Positions 35,816 through 48,882 are shown, counted from the stretch's first letter. The stretch is DNA of 64,000 bases from Puccinia triticina (GCF_026914185.1 NC_070562.1:4526001-4590000); one strand, 5' to 3'. The notes: generated by a model from the letters alone, not told the origin. A program made the numbers and translations.

Positions 35816-38169
35816 GCACAACTGCAAGGCTGCGGAAGAAGCCATCCTGCGAGAATTCCAAGACCTTTTTCCAGCAGACATACCAGCGGTCTCCGACAAA
35901 GCTGAGGAAGCGGGCAAATTCACAGATGGTTCTTTCCCGAAAACGATGCAATCGGCCAGCTCGAGAGTCAGACATAAGATTATCCTGACCAACCCCGACG
36001 CCATTATCAACGAGAAGCAATACACTTACCCCCGCAAACATCTCGCCGCCTGGCGAACCCTTCTTTATCAACACCTTGACGCCGGCCGCATACGCAGATC
36101 AACTAGCCAATACGCATCCCGCAGTCTAATCATACCAAAAAAAGACCCCGCCGCCCTGCCTCGTTGGGTCTGTGACTACCACAAAATGAACAGCATTACA
36201 GTCCGCAACCGGTCCCCGTTACCCAATGTCGACAAGTTGGTCCGGATGGTAGCCACAGGACGGGTTTTTTCAATCCTCAACCAAACCAACGCCTTCTTCC
36301 AAACGCGGATGCGCGAAGAAGATATCCCCCTAACAGCCGTGAAGACGCCCTGGGGCCTCATGGAATGGGTTGTAATGCCCATGGGCTTAACCAACGCTCC
36401 AGCCACACACCAAGCGAGGCTTGAGGAAGCGCTAGGCGATCTACTCAACGTCATTTGCGTCATTTACTTAGACGACATTGTGGTGTTCTCAGACTTGTTT
36501 GACAAACACGAAAAGCACCTACGACTGGTTCTCAACCGCCTCCGCCAAGCACATCTGTACTGCAGCCCAAAGAAGACTCAACTGTTCAGACAAGAAATCA
36601 AATTTTTTGGTCACTGGGTCTCGGCCAATGGAATCAAACCAGATAACAGCAAGGTACAAGCAGTGCAAAACTGGCCTCCCCTAAGTCGGCAAAAGGAGTG
36701 AAACGATTCCTAGGTACCGTCCAGTGGATGAAAAAATTCATCTGGGGCCTCCAGAAGTACGTTGGAACTTTAACCCCGCTCACCAGCTCTAAAGCTGACC
36801 AGAAAAATTTCAAATGGGGCGAAAAAGAAGAAACAGCTTTCAATAATATCAAGCGCATCATGACCAGCCTCCCGGCCTTAAAAAACGTGGATTTTGACTC
36901 CGACGATCCCCTCTGGGTTTTTACAGACACAAGCGGCGCTGGCTTGGGTGCTGCCCTCTTTCAGGGAGCTGAATGGAAAAGCGCCTCCCCCATAGCGTAC
37001 AAATCTCGCCAGATGTCACCTGCGGAGCGAAACTACCCGGTTCACAAACAAGAATTACTCGCCGTAGTACACGCACTACAGAAATGGAAGATGCTACTTC
37101 TAGGCATGAAAGTGAACATCATGACGGACCACCACTCCCTCACCCATCTCTTACGACAACGCAACCTTAGCCGGCAACAAGCGCGCTGGACTGAACTCTT
37201 AGCCGACTTCGATCTTCACGTCGAATACATCCGCGGCGAAGACAACACGGTGGCCGATGCACTCTCCTGGGAAGACTCTAACGATGAAGCCCAACCAGTC
37301 AACGTCAAAGATGTTGCCTGTGTAGCCGCGTTGACCAAAATGAAATCAGCTCTATACAAAGAGCTGCGTCACCAAATTTTGACAGGTTATGCAGTGGACC
37401 AGTTCTGCCTCTTGGTACGGAAAATCATGCCCCTGCAAGATGACTGCCCCGAAGTGGACAGACTCCTCTTCATCGACGGACGCCTCCTTATCCCGTCAAT
37501 CGGCAACACCCGCAAATTGTTGATCAGTGAAGCACACGCACGGCTCGGACACCTGGGATACCAGAAGACACTAGATGAACTGCGTCTAGACTTCTTCTGG
37601 CCCCAAATGCCCGCAGACGTGGCAAAATTCACCGCTTCCTGCTTGACTTGCCAGAAAACAAAGGCCCCAACCACCAATCCAACTGGAAAGATGCTAACAC
37701 CCCCTGTTCCCCGCGTTCCCCTCTCGGATATTGCCATTGATTTTGTAGGCCCCCTCAAACAATCCGGTCACTACAACATGATCTTGACAAGCACATGCAG
37801 GCTCTCCGGATTCACCCACATCATTCCCGCCCTCCAAGCCGACTCCGCCGAAAAAAAAAACCGCAACCCGGTTTTTCGCCCGTTGGATCGCAACATTTGG
37901 CGCCCCCCCAATCAATCCTCAGCGACCGGGACAAAACATGGACATCAAAGTTCTGGAAAACACTCATGGAAAAACTTTGCATCAAGTTTCACATGACGTC
38001 AGCTTTCCACCCTCAAGCCGACGGCCACAGCAAAAGAACCAACAAGACAGCCGGCCAAATAGTCCGGACTACAACCTGTAAACGCCAGGGTAAGTGGCTG
38101 GAAGCCATACCCGCGGTGGAATTTGCCATCAACTCGGCAGTCAACGTGTCCACCGGGAAAAGCCCTTTA
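35816..38169 (+). pseudogene. Ty3/gypsy RT, RNase H and integrase (element G0, 3' part)
   Basis: Continues the protease fragment at 11067-11906. It starts KHNCKAAEEAILREFQDLFP. RT motifs include PRWVCDYHKMNSITVRNR, VVMPMGLTNAPATHQ and the intact CVIYLDDIVVFS. A one-base frameshift near 36675 precedes KGVKRFLGTVQWMKKF. RNase H has VFTDTSGAGLGAALFQ and YPVHKQELLAVVHALQ. The integrase has HARLGHLGYQKTLDEL, CLTCQK, IAIDFVGPL and ILSDRDKTW. A second frameshift falls in the A-run at 37851-37860. The catalytic glutamate of the DDE triad is lysine (codon 38032-38034). The frame stops at STGKSPLH, where the next foldback terminus begins. Sequence differs clearly from the chromovirus, so it is another gypsy lineage. 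Confidence 0.9.
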
Positions 38170-38820
38170 CACTACCAAGATGGATGAATTTGCGATGTTG
38201 TATATTGATCAATATAGCGTATATTGATCAATTTTTTTTTTTATTATTCTTCTTGATACGTTTGTCTGTTTTCCATGTCTCCTTAATACCATTCTATAAT
38301 CTCTCTCCTTCCCCTTGTGTTAGCTTCAAGCCACAGGAATCTTTTTTTTTTGCCTGATAGAATTCATAAATTTCTACATACACCATTCAATTCTTCCTGA
38401 AAAAAATACATTGCAAGTTTTAGGATTAATCCAGGGTGGCTGAGGGGTTTCAATTTTTTTTTTCTTTTTTTTTTTTACTTCAACAATTGGTCTGTTATCA
38501 GAAGTCTGCAAATCGACTTTTTTTTCCAAAAAGGAAAAACATTGACCCCTGACCTCTCTCATGATACCATCCTGCACACATTTTTAATTTGGTTGGTTGA
38601 ACTTGCTCAAGATATTGCATATCATACTTGAAGTGATACATGCATAGGAGGCCTTTTGAAATTAGTTTACCATGGTTTAGCATATTTTTGTCAGGTTCCT
38701 TTTTTTAACTACTTTTGTTATCAACCACAGATTAATGAGGAATATTTCCACATAAAATTTCATTGGACAATTTTTCTGCATGTAAAACCCAGGAATGATT
38801 TATTTGGGGTCACATCCATT
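38170..38820 (+). repeat. Left subterminal repeat of foldback A
   Basis: It holds the terminus, the iteron-like block TATATTGATCAATATAGCG (38200-38232), a T-run, and a stretch shared with 43052-43690, 57638-58310 and the inverted right ends at 48171-48879 and 62090-62725. Common landmarks are GTGTTAGCTTCAAGCC, TTGACCCCTGACCTCTCTC and ATCAACCACAGATT. Confidence 0.85.
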
Positions 38821-40108
38821 ATGCAGCAGCTGCAATCTGATCAGTTGCCAAATCTCACTACTTTGTTAGTTTCTTGGTATTTCTGCAACTATATCTCAAC
38901 ACAGCCTTGGAATTTTTCCATGAAATTGGTACCAAAATGTTTAAAAGCCCCCATAGATTCATTGTGTACCTTAAATGACCACAAAATCCCCAAATGTAGC
39001 TGCTACAATCTGATCAGTGGCCAAATATCACTAATTTGGTAGTTTCTTGGTGTTTCTGACACTATATCTCAACACAGCCTGGGAGTTCTTCCATGATATT
39101 GGTTTCGAAATGATCAATAGTCCCCAAGGATTCATTGTGTACCTTAAGTGACCACAAAACTACCTAATGTAGCCCCTACAACCTGATCAGTTGCCAAATA
39201 TCACTAATTTGGTAGTTTCTTAGTGTTTGTGCCACTATATCTCAACACAGCCTAGGATTCTTCCATGATATTGGTATCAAAATGTTCAGTAGCCCCCAAG
39301 GATCCATTGTACCTTAAATGACCACAAAACCCCCAAATGTAGCAGCTACAATCTGATCAGTTGCCAAATCTCACTAATTTGGTAGTTTCTTGGTGTTTCT
39401 GCAACTATATCTCAATGCAGCCTGGCAGTTCTTCCATGATATTGGTTTCAAAATGATTGATAGTTCCCAAGGATTCATTTTGTACCTTATATGTCCATAA
39501 AACCCCCTAATGTAGCCCCTACGACCTGATCAGTTGCCAAATATCACTAATTTGGTAGTTTCTTGGTGTTTCTGCCACTATATCTCAAAGCGGCATGGGA
39601 GTTCTTCCATGATATTGGTATCAAAATGATAAATAGCCCCCAAGGATTCATTGTGTACCTTAAATGACCACAAAACCCCCAAATGTAGCAGCTACAATCT
39701 GATCAGTTGCCAAATCTCACTAATTTGGTAGTTTCTTGGTGTGACTGCCACTATATCTCAAAGAAGCCTGGAATTCTTCCATGATATTGGTATCAAAATG
39801 ATACATAGCCCCCAAGGATTCATTGTGTCCCTTGAATGACCACAAAACCCCCAAATGTAGCAGCCACAATGTGATCAGTTGCCAAATATCACTAATTTGG
39901 TAGTTTCTTGGTGTTTCTGCCACTATATCTCAGGCCAGCATGGGATTTCTTCCATGATATTGGTACCAAAATGATCAAATTCCCCTGAAGATTTATTGTG
40001 TACCTTGGATGACCACAATACCCCCAAATGTAGCAGCTACGATGTGATCAGTTGAAGAATATCACCAATTTGGTAGTTTCTTGGTGTTTCTGCCACTATA
40101 TGTCAGCC
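38821..40108 (+). repeat. Satellite array (foldback A, plus arm)
   Basis: About seven monomers of roughly 173 bp beginning GATCAGTTGCCAAATATCAC, each with TTTCTGCCACTATATCTCA, CATGATATTGGTAYC and ACCACAAAACCCCCAAATG. It shares the core phrase with the foldback 1 satellite but is a distinct subfamily. Confidence 0.88.
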
Positions 40109-40998
40109 TACGTGATGCCAAAGACAGAAACTTCTAGCTACACGTGGTGCAATAATAATATGAAAGAGTATAAAACTCTCAGACAAAAGTATAAGGGATA
40201 ATTCCAATGGATATATTGGTAATTAATATATGAAAAAATGACGTAATTATATTAATAAAATTAATATAGTTAAATAAAGAGAGGCCTGATAAAATCAGGG
40301 GTGTTTAAGCCCTCAAAAGCAAAAACTGGGGCCTGTAAACAGGTGTGGTTTAAATCCCAGCAAGGAATGGCGAAGAATCTCAAGAGAAAGGGGTTTGAAC
40401 TTACTAGTAAAAAGCCCTTAAAGTCTTGAGGTTCTTCAGGGTAGAAACTGGGCAGTTGAAAGCGCTTGAAGAGGTTGATTCTGAAGGCTTGGTGGACACT
40501 GGGCAATTTCTGGCGACAAAATGAGGCTAAAAACAACTGCTAAGGGACTTACCAGGCTAGAAACAGGCTATTGAGCACGTGTTGAAGGCGGGTAAATTCA
40601 AGTAGGTATGTAAAAGCGTGAGAAAAGGCCTTTTGGGGCGGCCAGAGGGCCCTTTGAATACCCGTGGTAGCTCTCTGGGGCGCCTGGGGAGCTACAGGGC
40701 CACTGGCCAACTTGTGGGCGCTTTTTGGCCAGGCTGTTGACGCTACAAGGGCTAATTCTTCTTTGGGAAGATGTACTAGCCTGTTTGGGGCGCCTCCAGG
40801 CGGATTTCCATCCTGGCTGATGGCGCCATAGAAGCTAGTCTTCTTTGGGAATATGTACTGGCCATTTGTGGGCGCCTACAGTTCAGGATTCCCTCATCCA
40901 GGCAGATGAGCTGTTACATGTCTCATATTTATTCAAATGGGCCACAGTGCTTCCCAATTGTTCTGTACTATGTATGCATTAGGTATTGAATTGTTTTA

Positions 40999-41345
40999 GG
41001 GTCAGCCTAAATGCACTCCACATATTTACTTCATGCACTCCAAATATGAGTGCCTAGAATGTGCACTCACAACAAAGCTGGCGTGGGGACCAGTGCACTC
41101 CAAAAGACTATGAGTGATGACATCACCACTCCAAAAAAGGAGGAGTGCGCAACCAGACACTCCAAAGGCCCCCAAAAACAATGAGTGCACAATTCATTCA
41201 CTCCCTTAGTTTTGAGTGCAAAAACACCGCACTCCCTTTTAGATTTATTGTCCCCCTGAAAAGGGAGTGCATTACTGTGAACTCCAGTTATATATGGAGT
41301 TCACAGTTCTGCACTCCCTTTTTGGTGCATTTAGATTGACTCACA
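40999..41345. repeat. Left MULE subterminal motif array
   Basis: About fifteen occurrences of GCACTCC or GAGTGC in both orientations within 350 bp, and a palindrome ACTGTGAACTCC...GGAGTTCACAGT near 41277-41310. Such arrays usually bind the element's transposase. The ATG of the transposase gene follows at 41457. Confidence 0.75.
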
Positions 41346-41456
41346 AGTCCACGTGTCCCACTCAGCAAGACTCACACTCCTCCCTCAAGACGACCAGAAA
41401 CATCTTACCCCACCAAGCAGTACTCTTGACAATCTCGACAAACCCCAAAGTCAACA

Positions 41457-43051
41457 TGTCTAACCAACAAGTTAACCCATCCAAACAAACAACATCGAAT
41501 GGCGGTACTCAAACAACATCAAACGGCGGTACTCCATCGACCACAAGCGCGATAGGTAAAAACTCTGGAATTGGCACTCCAATGACCGCCGGAATGACCG
41601 CCGGCGTGACTGTTACTCCAGAGGTTTGGGCACAAATGCAAAGCCTCCTTGCTTTGTCTCCAATTCAACAAGTCCAACCAAACACAATCAGCAGTTGTCC
41701 GGAAGCTCTTTCAATAGGATCTGCAGCTCCAACCGATCTTGCGATGGCTTCCGATTCCACATTGTTGATACCATCTTTGGACCATTCTTTGTTGAACTCT
41801 GGCTTGGACAACGGTGGCTCTAAAAACAAAGAAGTCAAATCAGATTCCAACTGCGGCAAACAACTCTCCACCAATTCCGAAGCCAATCAAGCAGCCAAGG
41901 AAACCGTCTCTTATTCCGAAGCTAATCAAGCAGCCAAGGAAACCATCTCCGAAGCTAATCATTTCGGCGCCTGTCCTGACACTGAAGTCCTCAAACCTGT
42001 TACTCAAGTCCTTAACAAAACGCTTGATTTTTTGAAAAAAAGTGACTTTGATAAGTATGATTTCAAAGCCGGAGGTAATATCTTAGTTGTTTTAGACTGC
42101 CTTTTTCTGCCGATCTGATATTTTACTAATTTTTTTGCTATGTAGGGCCATTGGACCCTCCCCCGTCCACTTGCTTTGCCTCGATGGATGATGTTGTTTG
42201 CTTCTGTCAATTGTGGGCGAAAACGCACGGATATGCTGTTTCCAAGTCAAACTCTCACCCCGGCAAAAACATTTACATCAAATGCGACCGCTCAGGTCAT
42301 TTTTGTGGCTCGATAATAAACAAATCCGGCCGAAAAACATCCTCAACCAAGATCAACTGCCCTTTTCACCTTAAAGCCTCAATCCCGACCAGCAAAAAAA
42401 TCACCAACAAAGTATGGACTCTGGAAGTCTTGAATGGAACCCACAACCATGGCCCATCCGATGTACCTGCCAGTCACTCTTCTCACAAACAGCTTATACC
42501 AGAGCAGGTAGAGGAGATCAGAAAGCTTTCACAAGCAAATCTGAAGCCCGCCCAGATCTTATTACAACAAAACATTTGCAACTAACAAAACTATTAGTAA
42601 CGCTCTCCAGAAGATTTGTCGAGAAGAACTCAACGGTAGGGACCCAATACAAGCCTTATTGGCCGTCCTGAGGGAATTGAACTGGGCCTACGACGTAAAG
42701 GTGAACTCGAGTGGTGTGGTTGTCAATCTTTTCTTTGCTCATCCGGGGGCAATTCACCTTGCACGCATAAACCATCATGTTGCTCTCTTGGATTCAACGT
42801 ACAAGACAAACCGCTACGACATTCCGCTCCTACACGTAATTGGTCAAACGGCAACAAACCGATCTTTTTTGATTGCATTCTGCTTTCTGACTTTTGAGGA
42901 CAATGATAACTATCTCTGGGCTGTGAATACCCTGAAAAAGCTTGTCTGGCGACCTCAACGCATACCAAAGGTCTTTATTACTGATCGGGACTCTGCCTTA
43001 CGGAAAGCTTTGGCCGCCATCTTCCATGAATCACAAGCAAACCTGTGCATG
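41457..43051 (+). pseudogene. MULE transposase, N-terminal part
   Basis: From ATG 41457 (MSNQQVNPSKQTTSNGG), a low-complexity N-terminus, then an intron (donor near 42077, acceptor near 42146) and a FAR1-type zinc-binding domain: FASMDDVVCFCQLWAKTHGY, IKCDRSGHFCG, CPFHLKAS, GTHNHGPSD. A one-base shift near 42568 separates it from FATNKTISNALQKICREELN. The MULE catalytic domain follows with HHVALLDSTYKTNRY and VFITDRDSALRKALAAIF, providing the first two acidic residues. The frame is cut after QANLCMH by foldback B and resumes at 48883. Frameshift and insertion make it a pseudogene. Confidence 0.85.
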
Positions 43052-43689
43052 CACTACCAAGATGGATGAATTTGCAATGTCGTATATTGATCAATTTATA
43101 TTGATCAATTTTTTTTTATTCCTGTTGATACCTTTGTCTGTGTTCCATGTCTCCTTAAGACTCTCCTATAATCTCTATCCTTCCCCCTGTGTTAGCTTCA
43201 AGCCGCAGGAATCTTTTTTTTTTTTTTTTTTTTTGCCTGATAAAATTCATGAATTTCTACATAAACCATTCAATTCTTCCTGAAAATGCAAGTTTTAGGA
43301 TTGATCCAGGGTAGCTGAGGGGTCTCAATTTTTTTTCTTCTTTTTTTTACATCAAAAATTGATGTTTGATGAAGTCTCCAAATCTACTTTTTTTCAAAGA
43401 AGGAAAAACATTGACCCCTGACCTCTCTCATGATACCATCCTGCACTCATTCTTCACTTGGTTGGTTGAACTTCCTGAAGATATTGCATATCATACTGGG
43501 AGTACTACATGCATAGAAGGCCTTTTTGAGATTAGTTTACCATGGTTTAGCATATTTTTGTCAGGTTCTTTTTTTATCTACTTTTGTTATCAACCACAGA
43601 TTGATGAGGAATATTTCCTCAGAAAATTTCATTGGGAAATTTTTCTGCATATAAAACCCAGAAGTATTATATTTGGGGTCACATCCCTT

Positions 43690-45028
43690 ATGCAGCAGCT
43701 ATAATCTGATCAGTTGCCAAATAGCACTAGTTTGGTTGTTTCTTGGTGTTTCTGCGACTATATCTCATCCCAGCCTGAAAATTCTTCCAGAATATTGGTA
43801 CAAAAATGTTTAAAAGCGCACAAAGTTTCATAATTTACCTTTGCTGACCACAAACCCCCCAAATGTAGCAGCTACAGTCTGATCAGTATCCAAATATCAC
43901 TACTTTGGCAGTTTCTGGGTGTTTCTGCCACTATATCTCATCCCAGCGTGGGTATTCTTCTGCCATATGGTTACCAAAATGTTTACAAGCCCCCAAGGTT
44001 TCATTATGTACCTCTGCTGACCACAAAACCCCCAAATGTAGCAGCTAAAGTTTGATCAGTTTCCAAATATCACTACTTTGGCAGTTTCTGGGTGTTTCTG
44101 CCACTATATCTCATCCCAGCGTGGGAATTCTTCTGCCATATGGTTACAAAAATGTTGAAAAGCCATCAAAGTTCCATTATGTTCCTTTTATGACCACAAA
44201 ATCCCCACATTGAGCAGGTACAGTATGATCAGTTTCCTAATATCACTACTTTAGTAGTTTCTGGTTGTTCCTGTCACTATATCTCATCCCAGCGTGGGAA
44301 TTCTTCTGCCACAGTGTTACCAAAAAGTTCACAAGCGGAGAAATTTCCATCATGTACCTTTACTGACCACAAAACCCCCAAATGTAGCAGCTACAGTCTG
44401 ATCAGTTTCCAAATATCACTACTTTGGTAGTTTCTGGGTGTTTCTGCCACTGTATCTCATCCCAGCGTGGGAATTCTTCTGCCATATGGTTACCGAAATG
44501 TTTAAAAGCGTCCAAAATTTCATTACGTACCTTTACTGACCACAAAACCCCCAAATGTAGCAGCTACAGTCTGATAAGTTTCCAAATATCACTACTTTGG
44601 CAGTTTCTGGGTGTTTCTGCCACTATATCTCATCCTACCATGGGTATTCTTCTGCCATATGGTTACCAAAATGTTTAGAAGCCCCCAAAGTTTCATTATG
44701 TACCTTTGCTGACTGCAAAACCACCAAATGTAGCAGCCACAGTCTGATCAGTTTCCAAATATCACTACTTTGGCAGTTTCTGGGTGTTTCTGCCACTATA
44801 TCTCATCCCAGCGTGGGAATTCTTCTGCCACATGGTTACCAAAATGTTGACAAGCCTTCAAAGTATCATTATGTACCTTTGCTGACCACAAAACCCCCAA
44901 GCGTAGCAGCTACAGTATGATCAGTTTGCAAATATCACTACTTTGGTAGTTTTTGGGTGTTTCTGCCACTGTATCTCATCCCAGCGTGGGACTTCTTCTG
45001 CCATATGTGTACCAAAATGTTTACTACA
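43690..45028 (+). repeat. Satellite array (foldback B, plus arm)
   Basis: About seven to eight ~173-bp monomers starting GATCAGTTTCCAAATATCAC, with CTGCCACTATATCTCATCCC and TTCTTCTGCCATATGGTTAC. This is a third subfamily of the same satellite. Repeated ~107-codon frames (GCFCHYISS...) are satellite translation. Confidence 0.9.
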
Positions 45029-48000
45029 TTTGGGGGTTTTGTGGTCAGCAAAGGTACATAATAAACCTTTGGGGGCTTTTCAAACTTTTGGTAACCATAT
45101 GGTAGAAAAAAACCCACGCTGGGATGAGATATAGTGGCAGAAACACCCAGAACATGCCAAGGTAGTGATATTTGGAAACTGATCAGACTGTAGCTGCTAC
45201 ATTTGGGGGTTTTGTGGTCAGCAAACACCAGGACAAAAAAATAGTCACTTGATGGCAAAGCTTTGGTTTCTGCTCCAGAGCTACTCCAGTGCTGCTCCAA
45301 GTCTGCTCCTCCAGCACTTGTAGAGCTTGCAGGACTGCACCAGAGCACTCAATGTGGCACAGTCAGCTGATCGTAATTTTTTCCCAGGAACAGCTGATGC
45401 TCATCATAAGCTGAGCAGTAGGCATTGACTGAGCCTGGGCCAAAGCTGAGCATTGGCTGAGCCTGGGCCACAGCTGAGCATTGGATATTCCAAGCCTGAA
45501 ACAAATCGAAGTGTCAGCTGGACCAAGAATATTCCAAATCTGAGCATCAGCTTAGCCAACAATGGCCCAAAGCTGAGCATACAAAGCTGAGCATTGGCTG
45601 AGCCAAGGCTGTTCCAAAGCTGAGTATCAGATTTTTTGAGACTATTCAAAAGATTAATATCACCTGAGCCAAGGCTGGTCCACAGCTGAGCATCAGCTGA
45701 GCCAAGGCTGGTCCACAGCTGAGCATCAGCTGAGCCAAGGCTGGTCCGCAGCTGAGTATCAGCTGAGCCAAGGCTGGTCCACAGCTGAGCATCAGCTGAG
45801 CCAAGGCTGGTCCACAGCTGAGCATCAGCTGAGCCAAGGCTGGTCCACAGCTGAGGATCAGCTGAGCCAAGGCTGGTCCACAGCTGAGGATCAGCTGAGC
45901 CAAGGCTGGTCCACAGCTGAGCATTGTCTTAGCCAAGATTGGTCCACAGCTGAGCATCAGCTGAGCCAAGGCTGGTCCACAGGTGAGCATAAGCTGTTAC
46001 AGGAGTGGTCAGACTCAGAATCTGAGCATTTGCTGGGCCGAGATTTATCCAAAGCTGAAAATCAGCTGAGCCAATACTGGTCCAAAGCTGAGCATTGGCT
46101 GGGCCAATGATAGTCCTAATCTGAGTGTAAGCTGAGCCATGACTGGAATAAAGCTGAAAATAAGCTGGGCCAGGACTGGTTCTGATCTGGGCAACAAAGC
46201 TGAGCATGAGCTGGGCACCAAAGCTGAGCATAAGCTGGGAGCTAAAGCTGAGTATCAGCTGACCAGAAATGGGGATCAGTGGTGCCCAGCAAAAACTGAG
46301 GATCTCCTGTGGAAATTCTTAAACTGGTGAGATGGTGGGTAGATGGTGGGTAGATGATGGGTAGATGGTGGGTAGATGGTGGGTAGATGGTGGGTAGCCC
46401 GCTGGAGCTGGCATGATGTCACTTGTCATCAAGTGACTATTTTTTTTTCCTGGTGAAAGGTACATATTCAAACTTTGGGGGCTTGTAAACATTTTGGTAA
46501 TCATATGGCAGAAGAATACCCACGGTGGGATAAGATATAGTGGCCAAAACACCCAGAACATGCCAAGGTAGTGATATTTGGAAACTGATCAGACTGTAGC
46601 TGCTACATTTGGGGGTTTTGTGGTGAACAAAGGTATGTAATGAAATTTTGGACGCTGGTAAACATTTTGGTTACCCTATGGCAGAAGAATACACACGCTG
46701 GGATGAGATATAGTGGCAGAAACACCCAGAAACTGCCAAAGTAGTGATATTTGGGAACTGATCAGACTGTAGCTGCTACATTTGGCGGCTTTGTGGTCAG
46801 CAAAGGTACATAATAAACCTTTGGGGGCTTTTCAACATTTTGGTAACCATATGGCAGAAGAATACCCACGCTGGGATGAGATATAGTGGCAGAAACACCC
46901 AGAAACTGCCAAAGTAGTGATATTTGGAAACTGATCAGACTGTAGCTGCTACATTTGGGGGTTTTGTGGTGAACAAAGGTACGTAATGAAATTTTGGACG
47001 CTCGTAAACATTTTGATGCCCATATGGCAGAAGGATACCCACGCTGGGATGAGATATACTCGCAGAAACACCCAGAAACTGCCAAAGTAGTGATATTTGG
47101 AAACTGATCAGACTGTAGCTGCTACATTTGGGGGCTTTGTGGTCAGCAAAGGTACCTAATAAACCTTTGGGGGCTTTGAAACATTTTGGTAACCATATGG
47201 CAGAAGGATACCCACGCTGGGATGAGATACAGTGGCAGAAACACCCAGAAAATGCCAAAGTAGTGATATTTGGAAACTGATCAGACTGTAGCTGCTACAT
47301 TGGGGGTTTTGTGGTCAGTAAAGGTACATAATGAAATTTTGGGGGCTTGTCAACATTTTGGTAACCATATGGCAGAAGAATACCCATGCTGGGATGAGAT
47401 ATAGTGGCAGAAACACCCAGAAACTGCCAAAGTAGTGATATTTGGAAACTGATCAGACTGTAGCTGCTACATTTGGTGGTTTTGCAGTCAGCAAAGGTAC
47501 ATAATGAAACTTTGGGGGCTTCTAAACATTTTGGTAACCATATGGCAGAAGAATACCCACGGTGGGATGAGATATAGTGGCAGAAACACCCAGAAACTAC
47601 CAAAGTAGTGATATTTGGAAACTGATCAGACTGTAGCTGCTACATTTGGGGGTTTTTTGGTCAGCAAAGGTACGTAATGAAATTTTGGACGCTCGTAAAC
47701 ATTTTGGTGCCCATATGGCAGAAGAAGTCCCACGCTGGGATGAGATATAGCAACAGAAACACCCAGAAACTACCAAAGTAGTGATATTTGGAAACTGATC
47801 AGACTGTAGCTGCTAAATTTGGGGGTTTTGTGGTCAGTAAAGGTACATAGTGAAACTTTTGAGGCTTGTCAATTTTTTTGTTACAATATGACAGAAGAAT
47901 TCCCACACTGGGATGAGATATAGTGGCAGAAAAACCAAGAAGCTACCAAAGTAGTGATATTTGGAAACTGATTAGACTGTAGGTGCTACATTTGGGGGTT

Positions 48001-48170
48001 TTGTGGTCAACAAAGGTACATTATGAAACTTTGTGTGCTTGTCAACATTTTGGTACCAATATTTTGGAAGAATTACCAGGCTGGGATGAGATATAGTCGC
48101 AGAAACACCAAGAAACAACCAAAGTAGTGCTATGTGGCAACTGATCAGATTATAGCTGCTGCATAAGGGA
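45029..48170 (-). repeat. Satellite array (foldback B, minus arm)
   Basis: Same monomers in reverse orientation at 45029-45225 and 46456-48170. The break between is the CACCAGG element. Monomer ends such as GACTGTAGCTGCTACATTTG recur at about 173-bp spacing. Confidence 0.9.
45226..46455. mobile_element. CACCAGG-ended element with minisatellites
   Basis: Inverted ends start CACCAGGA, then an A-run, then TAGTCACTTGATG on both strands. A 3-bp duplication AAA (45223-45225, 46456-46458) splits the satellite phrase GTCAGCAAAGGTAC. The core is a ~36-bp minisatellite of AGCTGAGCCAAGGCTGGTCC (about ten copies, 45660-45990), more diverged copies to 46260, and a 12-bp GGTGGGTAGATG repeat at 46325-46395. 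The open frame on the minus strand (repeat of MLSCGPALAQ) is repeat translation. Confidence 0.85.
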
Positions 48171-48882
48171 TGTGACCCCAAATATAATATTTATGGGTTT
48201 TATATGCAGAAAAATTTCCCAATGAAATTTTCTGAGGAATATTCCTCATCAATCTGTGGTTGATAACAAAAGTAGATAAAAAAAGAACCTGACAAAAATA
48301 TGCTAAACCATGGTAAACTAATTTCAAAAAGGCCTTCTATGCATGTAGTACTCCCAGTATGATATGCAATATCTTCAAGAAGTTCAACCAACAAAGTTAA
48401 GAATGAGTGCAGGATGGTATCATGAGAGAGGTCAGGGGTCAATGTTTTTCCTTTTTCAAAAAAAGTAGATTCTGAGACTTCTGATAAGATCAATTGTTGA
48501 TGTAAAAAAAAGAAAAAAGAATTTGAGACCCCTCAGCTACCCTGGATTAATCTCAAAACTTGCATTTTCAGGAAGAATTGAATGGTGTATGTAGAAATTC
48601 ATGAATTTTATCAGGCAAAAAAAAAAAAAGATTCCTGTGGCTTGAAGCTAACACAGGGCGAAGGAGAGAGATTATAGAAGAGTATTAAGGAGACATGGAA
48701 CACAGAAAAAGGTATCAACAGGAATAAAAAAAAAAAAAAGATCAATATAAATTGATCAATATACGCTATATTGATCAATATAAATTGATCAATATACGCT
48801 ATATTGATCAATATAAATTGATCAATATACGCTATATTGATCAATATACGACATCGCAAATTCATCCATCTTGGTAGTGGCA

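Larger units (their letters stand above)
43052..48879. mobile_element. Complete CACTA-type foldback element B (5.8 kb)
   Basis: Both ends read CACTACCAAGATGGATGAA inward. Subterminal repeats are 43052-43690 and 48171-48879 (inverted), and the satellite arms are plus 43690-45028 and minus 45029-48170, so the element is one large palindrome centred near 45028. GCA lies on both sides (43047-43049 plus two extra bases at the left; 48880-48882), fitting a 3-bp duplication. Removal gives the expected LC-WHIN transposase junction. A CACCAGG element (45226-46455) sits in the minus arm. No transposase gene of its own. Confidence 0.9.

Noticed and set aside
45646..45990. 114-codon frame with repeated MLSCGPALAQ
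   Set aside because: Direct translation of a 36-bp minisatellite; no start context or homology.
44424..47603. Recurring ~107-codon frames (GCFCHYISS...) as genes
   Set aside because: Same reason: each covers about two satellite monomers of foldback B.
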